Shown here: piece after piece, positions 1 through 10,013 of the stretch | Layout: each line of letters starts with the position of its first letter | How positions within the stretch are numbered: the stretch's first letter is position 1 | Assembly: GCA_030674155.1 (NCBI GenBank) | Contig: CM060324.1 | Coordinates: 56,439,320-56,459,319, forward strand | DNA: 20,000 nt | From: Stramonita haemastoma | Lineage: Eukaryota > Mollusca > Gastropoda > Neogastropoda > Muricidae | Direction of reading: 5' to 3' | Made by a program: the position numbers and the translations under genes | The notes under the pieces: generated by a model | What the model was told of the DNA's origin: nothing | The model's input: only the letters and a program-made list of their open reading frames with translations | Database searches by the model: none

Positions 1-900
1 AGAGACAGACACTGAGACAGACTGACAAAATAAAAAAAACTCAGGTAGTAAGGTATATTAAAATTAATTTGGAAGATCAATAGCCACTTCTGTGTTTTTT
101 TTTAATACAAGTCCCAATCATTATCAGGAGTAAATCATGACCAAAAAAACCCAAAACAAAACAAAAACTGAAACTGACATCCCCCTCCCCCCCCCCCCCC
201 CTGAAAAAAAAAACACACTCAAAAGCAGAGAGAGGGGGGGGGGGATGGGAGAGATTATCATTATGATATCATATAGTCAAAACATATTCCATGCAAGGGG
301 ATTTAAATAAATTAACATTTGAATATCTATTTTAAAAAATAAATAAATGATTAACAAACAAACAAAAAACACTGTATAGTGTATAGCCACTTACGTCTAT
401 AGATCAGGTATGGTTAAATCAAACATGATAGTTTCTCTTGATTACAATCCTTTCACAAGGTAGTCTCTGAACTTAGTCAATTTGTGTCAGAACATATTTT
501 TATGGTTGGGGGGTGGGGGGTTCTGGTTGGATATTTTTTGGGGGGGGGGGGGGGGGGGTAAGCTCAAGAGAAATCAAAATCAAACAATAATAAATGTTTC
601 ATCATTACCATTTTGATCAAAACATTTTATTGCACTCGGCTTGACAGTGGCTTGATAAAAAAAATGCTTGACCAGTCGCAATGGTTTACATATATTTAGT
701 CTTCTAAAACTTTTAGTATCTAGGCCTATGCTGGACTTGGTAAAAATGGGAGGGGCACCATTCTGATTCAACGGTTCGGTACCTAGAGGCGTGGTCGATA
801 AACGGTTGAAACCAATCCAATTATGTTGTGTGCTTTTTTTTAATTGTTCACATAATGAACAGCAGCAAATAATTTTTCCATTTGTCAAGATGCTTGATTA
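1..900. other. AT-rich intergenic stretch, no gene seen
   Basis: This stretch is AT-rich and full of short homopolymers. It contains a C16 run at 187-202, a G11 run at 234-244 and a G19 run at 540-558. The open frames are short, lack recognisable protein motifs and show no convincing splice structure. No coding or RNA gene can be supported. Confidence 0.5.
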
Positions 901-1318
901 CACTTAAAGTGAATCACCTGGAAATCGGTGCGATGCCCCCCCTCACAAACCTACCCCGACTTCCTGTTTTAGAACGGTCGGCAAGTCGATTTTCACTCGG
1001 GCGCGAGGCGCAAGATCGGCGTAATCAAACTACCCTTACAATGCACATCTAGAAGCGGGAAATGCACCGTAATCTAGGAGAAAAATCAAGCAACTTGTAT
1101 GAATGAACTGTTGCGCCACGAAACAAACTTTAAAGTTTTCACCTACACTATCAGGAACCAACACCTTACTCGGTAGCTGAGAGTGAGACTCGATTCGAAG
1201 TTTCCCACGCGAGAAACTTGACAAAAAAAAGAACAGACAATCAATTGAAAGACCACTATACATTGCATTTTAAGTACCATGTGCATAGACATAATTCAAG
1301 GTGAGAACATTGACTTAC

Positions 1319-1637
1319 GAGCTTTAAAAATCATCCAGGTGTGCCAAATTCTTGGATCAACTTTTACTAGAACCAGACGCCATTTCATAAAGGTGAAGCT
1401 TGCATCCGGGCAATCGGTTTTGTTAGAGGGCGCTTCCATCAACAAAACAATCGTCACACCTTTCCCACGAAGGTGAGGGAGGACTGCCCGAAGTTTCCGA
1501 GCTGCAGGACCAAAGAGAAAGACAGATCCGAATTGGAGTATCCTGTGTTCCTTGTTAGAATTTTCATAGATGGCAGGTCTAAAACCATTCAACTTATAAG
1601 AGAAAGCTGTGCAGTGAAGACTGTCAAGCATGGTCAT
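1319..1637 (-). CDS. Weak candidate exon of unknown gene
   Basis: On the minus strand an ATG at 1637 opens a frame of about 106 codons. It runs into a good consensus donor, with GTAAGT read on the minus strand at 1318-1313. The local base composition is less AT-rich and less repetitive than the surroundings. The encoded peptide has no motif I recognise, and the opposite strand is also partly open over the same bases, so coding strand is uncertain. A second minus-strand frame lies just downstream at 1036-1263 and is equally unrecognised. This could be a first exon, part of an old transposable element, or chance. Confidence is low and no function is proposed. Confidence 0.12.
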
Positions 1638-1910
1638 GACAGCTGAGCACAGTGTACACCTAGGCCTATAGAAATCGAAATCAGAAAGGCTTTTCTATTT
1701 CCCATGACTGCCACAGTTCTTTCAGACAGCGTAGCCTACCCCAGTGGCCTAACTAGTCCGTGCCCCTGTAGAAAAGCCTGAATAGGGTGGAAGGGTGGTG
1801 TCTGTGTCTGTAGCAGCGTTTGAGAGAAAATGGTAGGCTATTTGTTTTGTTTAATGTCCGCCCACTAGGCTGCTTGGTGATATCTGATACATCCGCAGTC
1901 ATACCACAAT

Positions 1911-1912
1911 CT

Positions 1913-1967
<55 letters not shown>
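1911..1967. repeat. (CT)n microsatellite
   Basis: A nearly pure CT dinucleotide tract with one phase interruption near 1931. It is followed by a T run and a short GT tract. Confidence 0.9.
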
Positions 1968-1972
<5 letters not shown>

Positions 1973-2384
1973 GTGTGAGTGGTGTGTGTGTGTAATGTAG
2001 GCCTATAAGGCTATAGCCTACATACTCCACATCTAATTACAGTAAAGGTCTCACAGGAGGAAAATAGGTTATACGACCTCAGCAACTGATCTTATGATAG
2101 GCCTATGCTGAGAGTCATATAAAACTTCTTGAACAGTAGATCTAGTTGTTGTTTTTTTTCCTGATGAGTATCTAAACCTCTCCTTATACACACGTCAAAA
2201 AGAATCGGGCAATCAAACAAGAAATGGTGGATTGAAAGGGGAATAGTACAGCATGTTAGGCTACATTTATGGATATTTGATATTCCATGCATTTAATCTC
2301 ATCTTAGACTTTCTAATTTTTATGGGCAAAAACACTTTAGACTTTTTTTTTTAAATAATAATCTCAGAATCCATACATTTATCT

Positions 2385-2603
2385 ATCTATTCTTTTATGT
2401 CGATGATAATGGAATAAGCACTCATGTGCTGTTTTACATCCAGTCCCCCGAGTGTATGCAGTTTGGTAAATTTTGTTATCCATTCCCATCAGCACATAAT
2501 GGCCTATTCTTCCGAAAAGCGGAACGAGTTTTAACGTGTGCGCAGATGTTCTGCGTGCATTTGCACGTGGGACCTTGGCTTATAGTCTCATCCGAAGGAC
2601 ATT
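2385..2603 (-). mobile_element. tRNA-derived SINE family 1, copy A (diverged, 5' truncated)
   Basis: This is a diverged copy of the element that is full length at 8358-8716. On the + strand it shows, in order, the tail (tctattctttta), the 'cagtcccc...gtgtatgcag' block, the 'gaaaagcggaac' block and the 'gtctcatccgaaggac' block, which identifies minus orientation. It lacks the tRNA-like head. It sits inside the minus-strand retrotransposon relic and so inserted after that element. Confidence 0.8.
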
Positions 2604-3230
2604 TCGTTAAATTGCAATGAATTTCATAAGACGACAATGCGGGGTAAGAGCAAACAGTTCAGTAGGCCTACTGCATTCAGAGGCACCTTGTTTCGCCAAA
2701 GCATCAAACCAGCTCATTCCAACAAATTCCACAATTACGAAGGATCCAGGAAAAAAGTAATTCTAATGCCTCTGCTTGCAATACAATGTATCAGAGATTT
2801 TATATCAAATTCAATATTATTTTGTATTTTACCATGCCATGTCTTTGATGCCATTAAAAAGCCTACAGCTTTTGAATCAATGTAAAACAGAATTTGACAA
2901 GGCTACATCAACAGCAGTATCCGACAAAAAATTCAAGGCCATAAAGATTGCAAACCATTTCATAAGTAAAAATAGAAAAGTGTTCTCCTAAATGAAATTA
3001 TGTTTGCACTTTTAGATTAAAGCCGGAATAACAAATGCCGCCCTGCCTTTGCCTGTTTCTAATACAGACCCATCAGTAGGCTTGTACAGTTTATTAAAAT
3101 GATTAAAGTACTTACTTTCAACGTGACTTTCTACATCAATGATGAGATTTTGATCTTCATTTTTCTTTATCAAATTTAGCTGAAATATGTTCCCAAGGAG
3201 GAAATTGGGGAACAACCGGTAATTTTGGAA

Positions 3231-3640
3231 GTGTTACTATATTGATTCCATTTTCTTTCATAAAAGTATATGATCTGTAGACCTATATATTTTTTTAATT
3301 TGCTGCAGAAATGAAATATTGCATGCTCGTTTTGGAAAATCTGTGTCCTGATTCATAAATATTTCATCTTTTACTGAGTTTGCAATAGAGAGACTACGAA
3401 CCACGTAATATTGATACCGTCAGTTTTCATTGATCAGAAGGTGATATATACATAGTGAGTGTGCTTCTTTATAAATATCAGCTGTGTTAGCATGAACTGG
3501 TACACCAAGTGCTATCTTTACTGTTTTACTGTCTAGACTTTGTAATTTTCTAAGGAAACAATCTGCAGCAGAAAAATAAACTTCTTGTCCATGTATCAAT
3601 TTTGAATGTACTAAGGACAGAGTTAGATGTATGAGAGTTG
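3231..3640 (-). other. Interior of the retrotransposon relic, no host gene
   Basis: No host gene is seen here. Minus-strand translation gives fragments such as KIALGVPVHANTADIYKEAH (about 3520-3460), typical of the region between RT and RNase H in invertebrate LINE proteins. Stops and frameshifts occur on both sides. Confidence 0.6.
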
Positions 3641-4568
3641 CAGTGTCTTGACTCCATGCCTGAGAACTTATTATCTTAAAAAAACCAACATTTTTCTAGA
3701 TTCAGATATCAACTGGTACGTTGTCCAGCTCAACTTCCTATTTAAAAATACACGTAAGAATTTGACATCTTGTTTGTATTGTAGTTCCGTTCCTTTTAAT
3801 TTCAGAATTGGTAATTTTGAAGGATTTTCAGGATTATTAAAAAGCACAAGACATGGGGGGGGGGGGGGGGCGATAATTCTAATCTATTCTCTTTCATATA
3901 ACTACAGATTTTATCTAGTTTGTCGAGATATACTTTTTCAGCATATAATTTATTGATAACTCTCTTGCTCGTGTTTTTCTTAACTAACGTATTTACCCAT
4001 ATAGCAGTATCATCTGCATACTGAACAACATGGGAAGGCTATTAGTTGACAAAGAGCTAGGGAGATCATGCACAAGAATAGAAAAACAAATTCGGGGCAA
4101 GTAGCCCATATCCTGTGGTATACCTAAGTCGATAATATTCAAGTGGAGCTGTTATGAATGATATATTGTTGATGGGTTTTTTTTTTCGTTGTTGCTTTTT
4201 AGGCCTAGCCTAGGCCCATAGTGTTTACATCTTGATGAAACCACGTGGTGTGTGTGTTTTGTGTGTGTGTGTGTTGCTGCTGCTGCTGCCGAATGCACAT
4301 AGTATCATTAGCCTACCCTGCATGGATGCCACACGATTATTGCTTGTGTGCTGCCGGTTGGCTAATGCCGCTCAGGCCACAGCCAGTAGGCCTATACCGC
4401 CCCCCTCCTCCTCCCCAGCCCCACAGAACAAAGCTTACCATTGCATTTTGTTTCTCCGTTGTGCAATTGCCACTGCTGCTCTTTGAGTCTAACAGACGTT
4501 GCTGTTCCACTCAGTTCAGAGCTGTCTGGAATTGAGTTCAGTGCTGCATCTCGATCACAACTGCAACT

Positions 4569-4983
4569 AACTCTGCTGCTGCTGCTACTGCTACTGCTAC
4601 TACTACTTCTACGGCTGCTGCTGCTGCTGCCTTTAACTACTACTTATGCTCCTGTTGTTGCTGCCACCTGCTGCTACTACTACTGCTGCTGCTGCTGCTA
4701 TTTCTGCTATCACCACTACTATTACTACTTCTACTGCTGCTGCTGCTGCTGCTGCTACCACTACTACTATTTCTACTATTTCTATTACTACAACTACTGC
4801 TGCTACTACTAAGTTTTATATAGTAGCCTACTACCACTATTTCTCCTCTCTCCTCCTCCTCCTCCTCCTCACTACTACTACTACTACTATACTACTACTA
4901 CTATCTATTACCACACAAGCACTACTGCTGCTACTACTAAATGTTATAACACTACTACTACTACTAATTCTGCTGATACTTCC
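4569..4983. repeat. Imperfect CTG/CTA triplet repeat tract
   Basis: About 400 bases consist almost entirely of CTG, CTA, ACT and CTC triplets in changing order, with a smaller CTG cluster upstream at 4274-4289. All frames on both strands stay open for long stretches because the unit is three bases, giving poly-Leu, poly-Ser and poly-Thr frames. None has other protein character, so I treat it as non-coding. Confidence 0.85.
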
Positions 4984-5039
4984 ACTGCCTCCATAGACAG
5001 GACCGGTAGTGAGTGGTGCTTTGAAATTCAATTAATTAA

Positions 5040-5470
5040 ATGAGAAAGGTTAGGAGGCTAGCAGCAGCAGCAGTTCTTTCTTCAGCACACACTGAGAGTG
5101 AAGTGGCTGACAAGTCTACTGCCGCTGATCAGTGGCAGAGGAGAGAGAGGGAAAGCGGCCAAGGTCGAGACAAAAACAAAACAAAACAACCCCCTCAAAT
5201 TAGACTGGGTGAGGAGAAATGACATAGTTACTTTACTCTGCATCACCGTTGCACGGCATTTTCATGCGCTACTCCGGCACGACTTTGCCCTCCTAGATCT
5301 CTAGGCTTACATAAACAAAACTAATGCTGGCTGTCACAAGGACATCGGATGTCTATATAGGATATTTATCACAGTAGTGTGTGATAGGCCTTCAGTTTGG
5401 ATTTGCAGTACACTGGATCTGCTTTTTTTTCTTAAAAGACTTGAGGGGAGGAGACCAGATGAGAGGAGAG
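5040..5470. other. Intergenic, nothing recognised
   Basis: Mixed-composition sequence with short open frames and no motif, tRNA-like box pair or splice structure that I can support. Confidence 0.4.
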
Positions 5471-5471
5471 G

Positions 5472-5506
<35 letters not shown>

Positions 5507-5520
5507 GACAGAGAGACAGA
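5471..5520. repeat. (GACA)n microsatellite
   Basis: Ten or so GACA units grading into GAGA. A second, shorter GACA tract with the same grading lies at 5691-5726. Confidence 0.9.
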
Positions 5521-5690
5521 GCATCTTCAGATTACATCATGTTTTTGAGGAGAAAGGAATAAGTACACACACACATGGCTTAATTACAATCCAGCCCTCA
5601 GTCAAGGTAAATTGATGATAAAAAGTCAAACAAACAAATGAATAAAGATCTGCAAGAGAATCAATATTGCAGTACTATCTATTAAAAAAG

Positions 5691-5726
5691 AGAGACAGAC
5701 AGACAGACAGACAGAGACAGAGAGAG
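5691..5726. repeat. (GACA)n microsatellite, second tract
   Basis: GACA units grading into GA. It is flanked on the right by a C10 run at 5750-5759. Confidence 0.85.
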
Positions 5727-5959
5727 GACACCGCATCCCCATCAGCCCTCCCCCCCCCCTCTCAGTTTGTCTTACCCTCTATCGAACATGTCAATCTCTA
5801 GGAGGGAGTAAGGGAGGGAGGGCACCTGTGCTCAGACACTGCCAGGTAAGTGCTCCTCTTCATGGACAGATGGCCAGTCTACAGCCGGAGCCGGCACTAT
5901 TTGTGTCGACGTAATTACCAAGCACAAAGCTTGTTTCATCAAAGAAAAAGCAAGGGGGG

Positions 5960-5960
5960 A

Positions 5961-6043
<83 letters not shown>

Positions 6044-6073
6044 AGAGGCCGGGAGAGGGAGAGAGAGAGAGAG
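5960..6073. repeat. (GA)n microsatellite
   Basis: An all-purine GA tract of about 110 bases with several single-base phase slips and two GGCCGG interruptions near its right end. The slips make an internally mirrored purine strand. Confidence 0.9.
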
Positions 6074-6199
6074 GCCGGGAGAGTGGGCAGGGGTGGAAGG
6101 AGTGATGAGAATAGAAACACCAGATGCAGTGAGTACATAGAAGGCTAGTCCCGAAGCTGGTGATTAAAAGCCCTGCATCAGTCTTTCTTGACAGCCCTT

Positions 6200-6425
6200 C
6201 TTTTTTTTTTTTTTTCTTTTTTTTTTCCTCTCTTCTTCTTCATTTTGTTCGTTCATTCCCTTTATCTTCTTGTTTATCTTCTCGCTTGCTTACTAAACAT
6301 GTTTGCGTGCTGTTTGCCTGCTTATTTCAGTCTATCTCCATCTCCTCCTCCTCTCTTCCCCCCTCCCTCCCTCTCCTCTCGTAGTCCTCTCCATCCTTAA
6401 TCCGCCCCCTCCTCCTCCTCCTCCT
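6200..6425. repeat. Pyrimidine-rich (T/CTC) low-complexity tract
   Basis: T runs followed by CTT, CTC and CCT triplets on the + strand, with only a short mixed interval. Open frames here are Phe/Ser/Leu/Pro low-complexity translations and not genes. Confidence 0.7.
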
Positions 6426-6493
6426 TCTTGACGGTGATGATGCCGCTTTGACTGAATCAGTTTACGATGTCTCGTCAGGTATTTAGTACATAC

Positions 6494-6494
<1 letters not shown>

Positions 6495-6522
<28 letters not shown>
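6495..6522. repeat. Poly(G) run, 28 bases
   Basis: An uninterrupted run of 28 G. It is the longest of seven G or C runs of 15 bases or more in the window. Confidence 0.9.
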
Positions 6523-6526
<4 letters not shown>

Positions 6527-6603
6527 ACAGATACATAGAGCACGCACGCTCTCAGACTGAACAATAAAGGGGACATAAGCAGGTGAAGAACACAAAGAGT
6601 CAA

Positions 6604-7362
6604 ATCAACAGGGTTTTAGAAACATGACTGCAAGAGTAGACACAGAGTCAGCAGGCTTAGAAATGTGACTGCAAATAGACGCAAAGTCACCAGGTTTAGA
6701 AATATGACTGCAAGTAGACATAAAGTCAAGTCAGCAGGCTTAGAAACAGGACTGCAAGCAGTCACAAAGTCAAGATTAGAAACATGACTGCAAGTAGACA
6801 CAAAGTCACAGGAATTAGAAACATGACTGCAAGTAGACTCAAAGTCAGCAGGATTAGAAACGTGACTGCAAGTAGACACAGTCACCAGGTTTAGAAACAT
6901 GACTGCAAGTAGACATAAAGTCAAGTCAACAGGTTTAGAAACATGACTGCAAGTAAACATTAAGTCAAGCAGGTTTAGAAACATGACTGCAAGTATACGC
7001 AAGTCACCAGGTTTAAAAACATGACTGCAAGTAGACACAAAGTCACCAGGCTTAGAAACATGACTGCAAGTAGACACAACTTCAAGTCAACAGGTTTAAA
7101 AACATGACTGCAAGTAGACACAAAGTCAAGTCAACAGGTTTAGAAACATGACTGCAAGTAGACACAAAGTCACCAGGCTTAGAAACATGACTGCAAGTAG
7201 ACACAAGTTGAAGTCAACAGGTTTAGAAACATGACTGCAAGTAGACACAAGTTGAAGTCAACAGGTTTAGAAACATGACTGCAAGTAGACACAAAGTCAA
7301 CAAGATTAGAAACATGACTGCAAGTAGACACAAAGTCAACAAGAGTAGAAACATGACTGCAA
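6604..7362. repeat. Minisatellite, about 19 copies of a 33-46 bp unit
   Basis: The block 'aacatgactgcaagtagac', or a close variant, recurs about 19 times. Spacing varies between roughly 33 and 46 bases because the linker is either 'aaagtcaccagg' or the longer 'aagtcaagtcaacagg'. Long and short units alternate in places, and pairs of adjacent units are repeated almost exactly near the right end (about 7080-7280). Unit-length variation is not a multiple of three and frames shift, so the long minus-strand open frame over it is not a gene. A GGTGGT tract and a G23 run (7391-7413) follow. Confidence 0.9.
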
Positions 7363-7821
7363 AGGGGTGGTGGTGGGGTAAGGTATTCAAGGGGGGGGGG
7401 GGGGGGGGGGGGGAGACATGGGTCACGCATGAGGACTTAACTCCGTACGGACTCATATGAAAATGTTAATAGCTAATGTTGCCTTTATATACAGACTTGT
7501 TTGATAGGATGATTATTTCTGTATTATTTTTCTGTATCATTATATGGATGGGAAGTATGGTGCCCATCAATGGTGACTTTGGCTTCAAGACTTCAAACAT
7601 CGATATCACACAATTATTTTCAACTTGGTTTATGGTGAACTTGGACAACTTCTTTTAGAAATACAATTACTTATGATGAAATTCTGGTTAAGACAGTGAG
7701 TAGTGATAATGAGAACAACATTTTCAAACACCATGTCTTAGATTCCTTCATGAGCTATAGGTAACAAACAAATATAAATCCCCGTTTCTGATTTAGCCTA
7801 CATTAACGAATTATTCAATAG

Positions 7822-8072
7822 TTTATTTAATTTATTTATTTATTCTTTTATATCGAAGATAACAGAATAAGCAATCATGTGCTTTTTTTCATCCGGTCCC
7901 CGTGTGTATGCAGTTTTGTAAATATTGTCATCTGTTCCCACCGGCACACGATGGCCTACTCTTACGAAAAGCGGAACAGGATTTAACGTGTGCGCAAGAT
8001 GTTCCGCGTGCGTTCGCACACGGGGCCTCGGTTTAAAGTCTCATCCGAAGGACTTTTGGGGAGAGTGGAGTC
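7822..8072 (-). mobile_element. SINE family 1, copy B (5' truncated)
   Basis: This is a well-preserved minus-orientation copy with a TTTA-rich tail on the left and the core blocks in order. It ends at 'gagagtggagtc', where the full-length copy continues into the tRNA-like head. Truncation at the SINE 5' end is what incomplete reverse transcription leaves. It is the inverted partner of the copy at 8358-8716. Confidence 0.9.
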
Positions 8073-8357
8073 TTGGAAAGAGCGGTATCTCGTTTTAATC
8101 AGTCTCAGTTACGGTACTCTGATACCCTTTTCAAGTGAAAGATTACACAATATCTGAAGTACCAATTCGTTCACAAAATTGATGGTTCGACCAAAGATAG
8201 TATACGGTTCGACTCAAATAAGATGCCGGGGCCTGTGAGTACGACCAGCAGCCCCACCTTTAGGAAATGATGTACTGTAATCTTTTTTGTCCTATCACTG
8301 TTTTTGCCTTGTTCTTTTCTTCCTGTCATTTCCTTTTTGTCTATTTTCTGCCTTCTT
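8073..8357. other. Spacer between inverted SINE copies
   Basis: About 285 bases with no gene recognised. It would be the loop if the flanking SINE copies paired. Confidence 0.4.
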
Positions 8358-8716
8358 GGTTCAGATAGCGTAGTGGTCAGAACATTGCGCTGGCAATTTG
8401 ACGACTCGAGTCCGGTCGAGGAAAATTTCTTCCTGGAGTTAACATCAGTGCTGACTCCACTCTCCCCAAAAGTCCTTGGGATGAGACTTTAAACCGGGGC
8501 CCCGTGTGCGAACGCACGCAGAACATCTTGCGCACACGTTAAATCCTGTTCCGCTTTTCGTAAGAGTAGGCCATCGTGTGCCGGTGGGAACAGATGACAA
8601 ATATTTACAAAACTGCATACACACGGGGACCGGATGAAAAAAGCACATGATTGCTTATTCTGTTATCCTCGATATAAAAGAATAAATAAATAAAATAAAT
8701 AAATAAATAAATAAAT
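8358..8716 (+). mobile_element. SINE family 1, copy C (full length, tRNA-derived head)
   Basis: This is the reference copy for the family. The head carries an RNA polymerase III A box, tagcgtagtgg (8366-8376), a match to the TRGCNNAGTGG consensus. A B-box-like gactcgagtcc follows at 8403-8413, matching GGTTCGANTCC except near its first bases. The core carries 'gatgagactttaaaccg' near 8480 and the 'gtgccggtgggaacagatg' block near 8580. The 3' end is an (AAAT)n tail. A short imperfect direct repeat, gccttctt versus gcctttctt, lies before the head and after the tail and may be the target-site duplication. SINEs are non-coding and depend on a partner LINE. Confidence 0.9.
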
Positions 8717-9114
8717 TCTAGTGCCTTTCTTTTCAGACAGACTTCAAAGATAACAATTCTCTACCATGCCGAAGTCGGATGCGCTGGGCCTGACTTGTCA
8801 GGCGCTTAACGGAAGCATTTTCGCTCATATTATAACACACAACAATAGTTGGTGTCAGAACGTTCGACGATGACGAAGGAGATCTTTACCAATTACAGAA
8901 TATTAAAAAAAACAAAAACAGTTTTTCTTTTGAAAGTTATTTACATCTGCTGCCTGAAAAGACAGCATTGAATTTTCTGAAGTTCAGAACACTCAGTCAT
9001 AAGCTGCCTACAGAGAAGAAGAAACAACGAATTTGTACCAAATGCACAACAAATGATTTGGGCAATGGATTTCATTTTGTTATCAAATGCCCGTATTTCG
9101 TTGAAAGTGGATTT

Positions 9115-9393
9115 TAGTTATTGCGAAAAGTGTGCAGCGTAGCATAAAGCCAAACGTGATTATATTTTATACAGTATCTAACTTTAAAAAATAATTAACA
9201 GATGCTTGAATATGTAGTCTGTTTTTTGAAAACCACACTGAGTCAGTTTTTCTTTATGCCATGTGTATCTTGTAAGTGTACATTGGTGTTTAGTTTGATA
9301 ATTGGTAATGAATAAATGAGTAGTGCGAGCATGTTCAAGTGTGTGAGGGGATCTGTACATCATTTTAATGTGTATTTTCATGTAACCCAGTGT

Positions 9394-9432
<39 letters not shown>

Positions 9433-9700
9433 AGAGTAATGAATTCTTATATTCTTGTATCACTTTTTTTTTTAATCATGTATACGGTAGAAAATGTTAA
9501 TAGTTGCCTGTAAAACTACATCGAGGCTTGTTAAAAGATATTTTGCTTGAAGATGATTTTTTCAATGCCCGCACAAAGACCACGATCAGGATAGACCACT
9601 TTATCTACCTTTTGCTGTGGTCGTAACTGTCCAATTTGGGTAGGTTTCGGTGTTGAAAAGTGATTTCCTGTCGTCCAGGTTTCAAGGGGACACCAGTCAA
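9115..9700. other. Region 5' of the MACROD-like exon
   Basis: AT-rich sequence with a (GT)n tract at 9396-9431. The first part may still belong to the retrotransposon relic. No TATA or initiator element can be asserted. A pyrimidine stretch ending in 'tcgtccag' at about 9671-9678 could be an acceptor for a 5' UTR exon or may be chance. Confidence 0.35.
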
Positions 9701-9706
9701 TCAGAC

Positions 9707-10013
9707 ATGAACGTCAGTCGAAAGCTGCGTTGTTTCGCTTTTGTTTCTGTCCTATTTGACGGTGCAAGTCCTCGTTTGTGTGACAGGCCACTTTCCGTGA
9801 ATTTTACAAGGTTTTTACCCGGTTCTTCTACACATTGTTGCAGAAATCAGAGCAGATTTTTGAGTGAAACAACTAGGAGACACTTCATGATGAATAGACA
9901 CACCGATAAAAAACAAGCCGGAAAAAATCCTTCGAAGGAATCTGTTGGTGCAGGAACCAGAGCACGGGGAACGAGAGCAACCATTCTTGAAGACGAAGTG
10001 CGAGCCGAAAGAG
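9707..10013 (+). CDS. MACROD-like ADP-ribose hydrolase, exon 1
   Basis: This is the first coding exon of a macrodomain hydrolase of the MACROD1/MACROD2 family, which removes mono-ADP-ribose from acidic residues and hydrolyses O-acetyl-ADP-ribose. The ATG at 9707 has a purine at -3. The frame is open further upstream, but only from a GTG, so 9707 is preferred. The exon ends at aaagag|gtaag in phase 1, which matches the exon 2 acceptor. The peptide begins MNVSRKLRCFAFV. It is Arg-rich and nearly free of acidic residues over about 40 residues, compatible with a mitochondrial presequence as in vertebrate MACROD1 (inference). The end, LEDEVRAER, looks helical and continues into exon 2. No homology is claimed for the N-terminal part itself. 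Confidence 0.6.

Larger units (their letters stand above)
2092..4195 (-). pseudogene. Decayed non-LTR retrotransposon (reverse transcriptase, RNase H, C-terminal His/Cys segment)
   Basis: Read on the minus strand, the fragments appear in the order expected for a LINE ORF2 3' half. A LGIPQ box lies at 4128-4113. The reverse transcriptase catalytic motif follows as QYADDTAIW, with YADD encoded at 4020-4009. RT thumb and connection-like text follows (for example KLKGTELQYKQDVKFL). An RNase H-like start TDGSVLETGKG lies at about 3080-3045, and an RNase H end (NEL...DALAKQGAS) at about 2721-2680. The C-terminal HHFLFDCP segment lies at 2230-2207. Reading requires many frameshifts and passes several stops, so it is dead. 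The 5' part (endonuclease and early RT) is absent. A SINE copy at 2385-2603 separates the RNase H and C-terminal parts, and a G16 run (3855-3870) interrupts the RT region. The presence of RNase H points to an I-type or related clade, which is not assigned here. Confidence 0.8.
7476..9112 (+). pseudogene. Decayed non-LTR retrotransposon 3' half, split by SINEs
   Basis: Two pieces read as the C-terminal half of an invertebrate LINE reverse-transcriptase protein. Piece one (about 7476-7810) gives LYTDLFDRMIISVLFF, resembling the LFDKxxxPVLLYG segment, and then, after a frame change, VYGELGQLLLEI at about 7628-7663. Piece two (about 8851-9112) gives FESYLHLLPEKTALNFLKFR, SHKLPTEKKKQRIC and a CxxC...H....C cluster ending in KCPYF, before a stop at about 9112. 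The interval 7822-8716 holds two SINE copies. The element is non-functional: frames shift, and the RT core and 5' half are absent. It differs in sequence from the minus-strand relic at 2092-4195. Confidence 0.7.

Noticed and set aside
4232..5031. Poly-Leu, poly-Ser and poly-Thr open frames
   Set aside because: Triplet repeats keep all frames open; there is no conserved flanking protein or splice structure.
6616..7077. Minus-strand open frame of 153 codons with repeated TCSHVS peptides
   Set aside because: It is the minisatellite read as protein; unit lengths are not multiples of three and the repeat phase shifts.
6604..7362. CRISPR array
   Set aside because: Repeats are adjacent and variable with no unique spacers, and the context is eukaryotic.
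9650..9706. Upstream extension of the MACROD-like exon 1 frame
   Set aside because: It begins with GTG, which is not a usual animal start; the ATG at 9707 is preferred.
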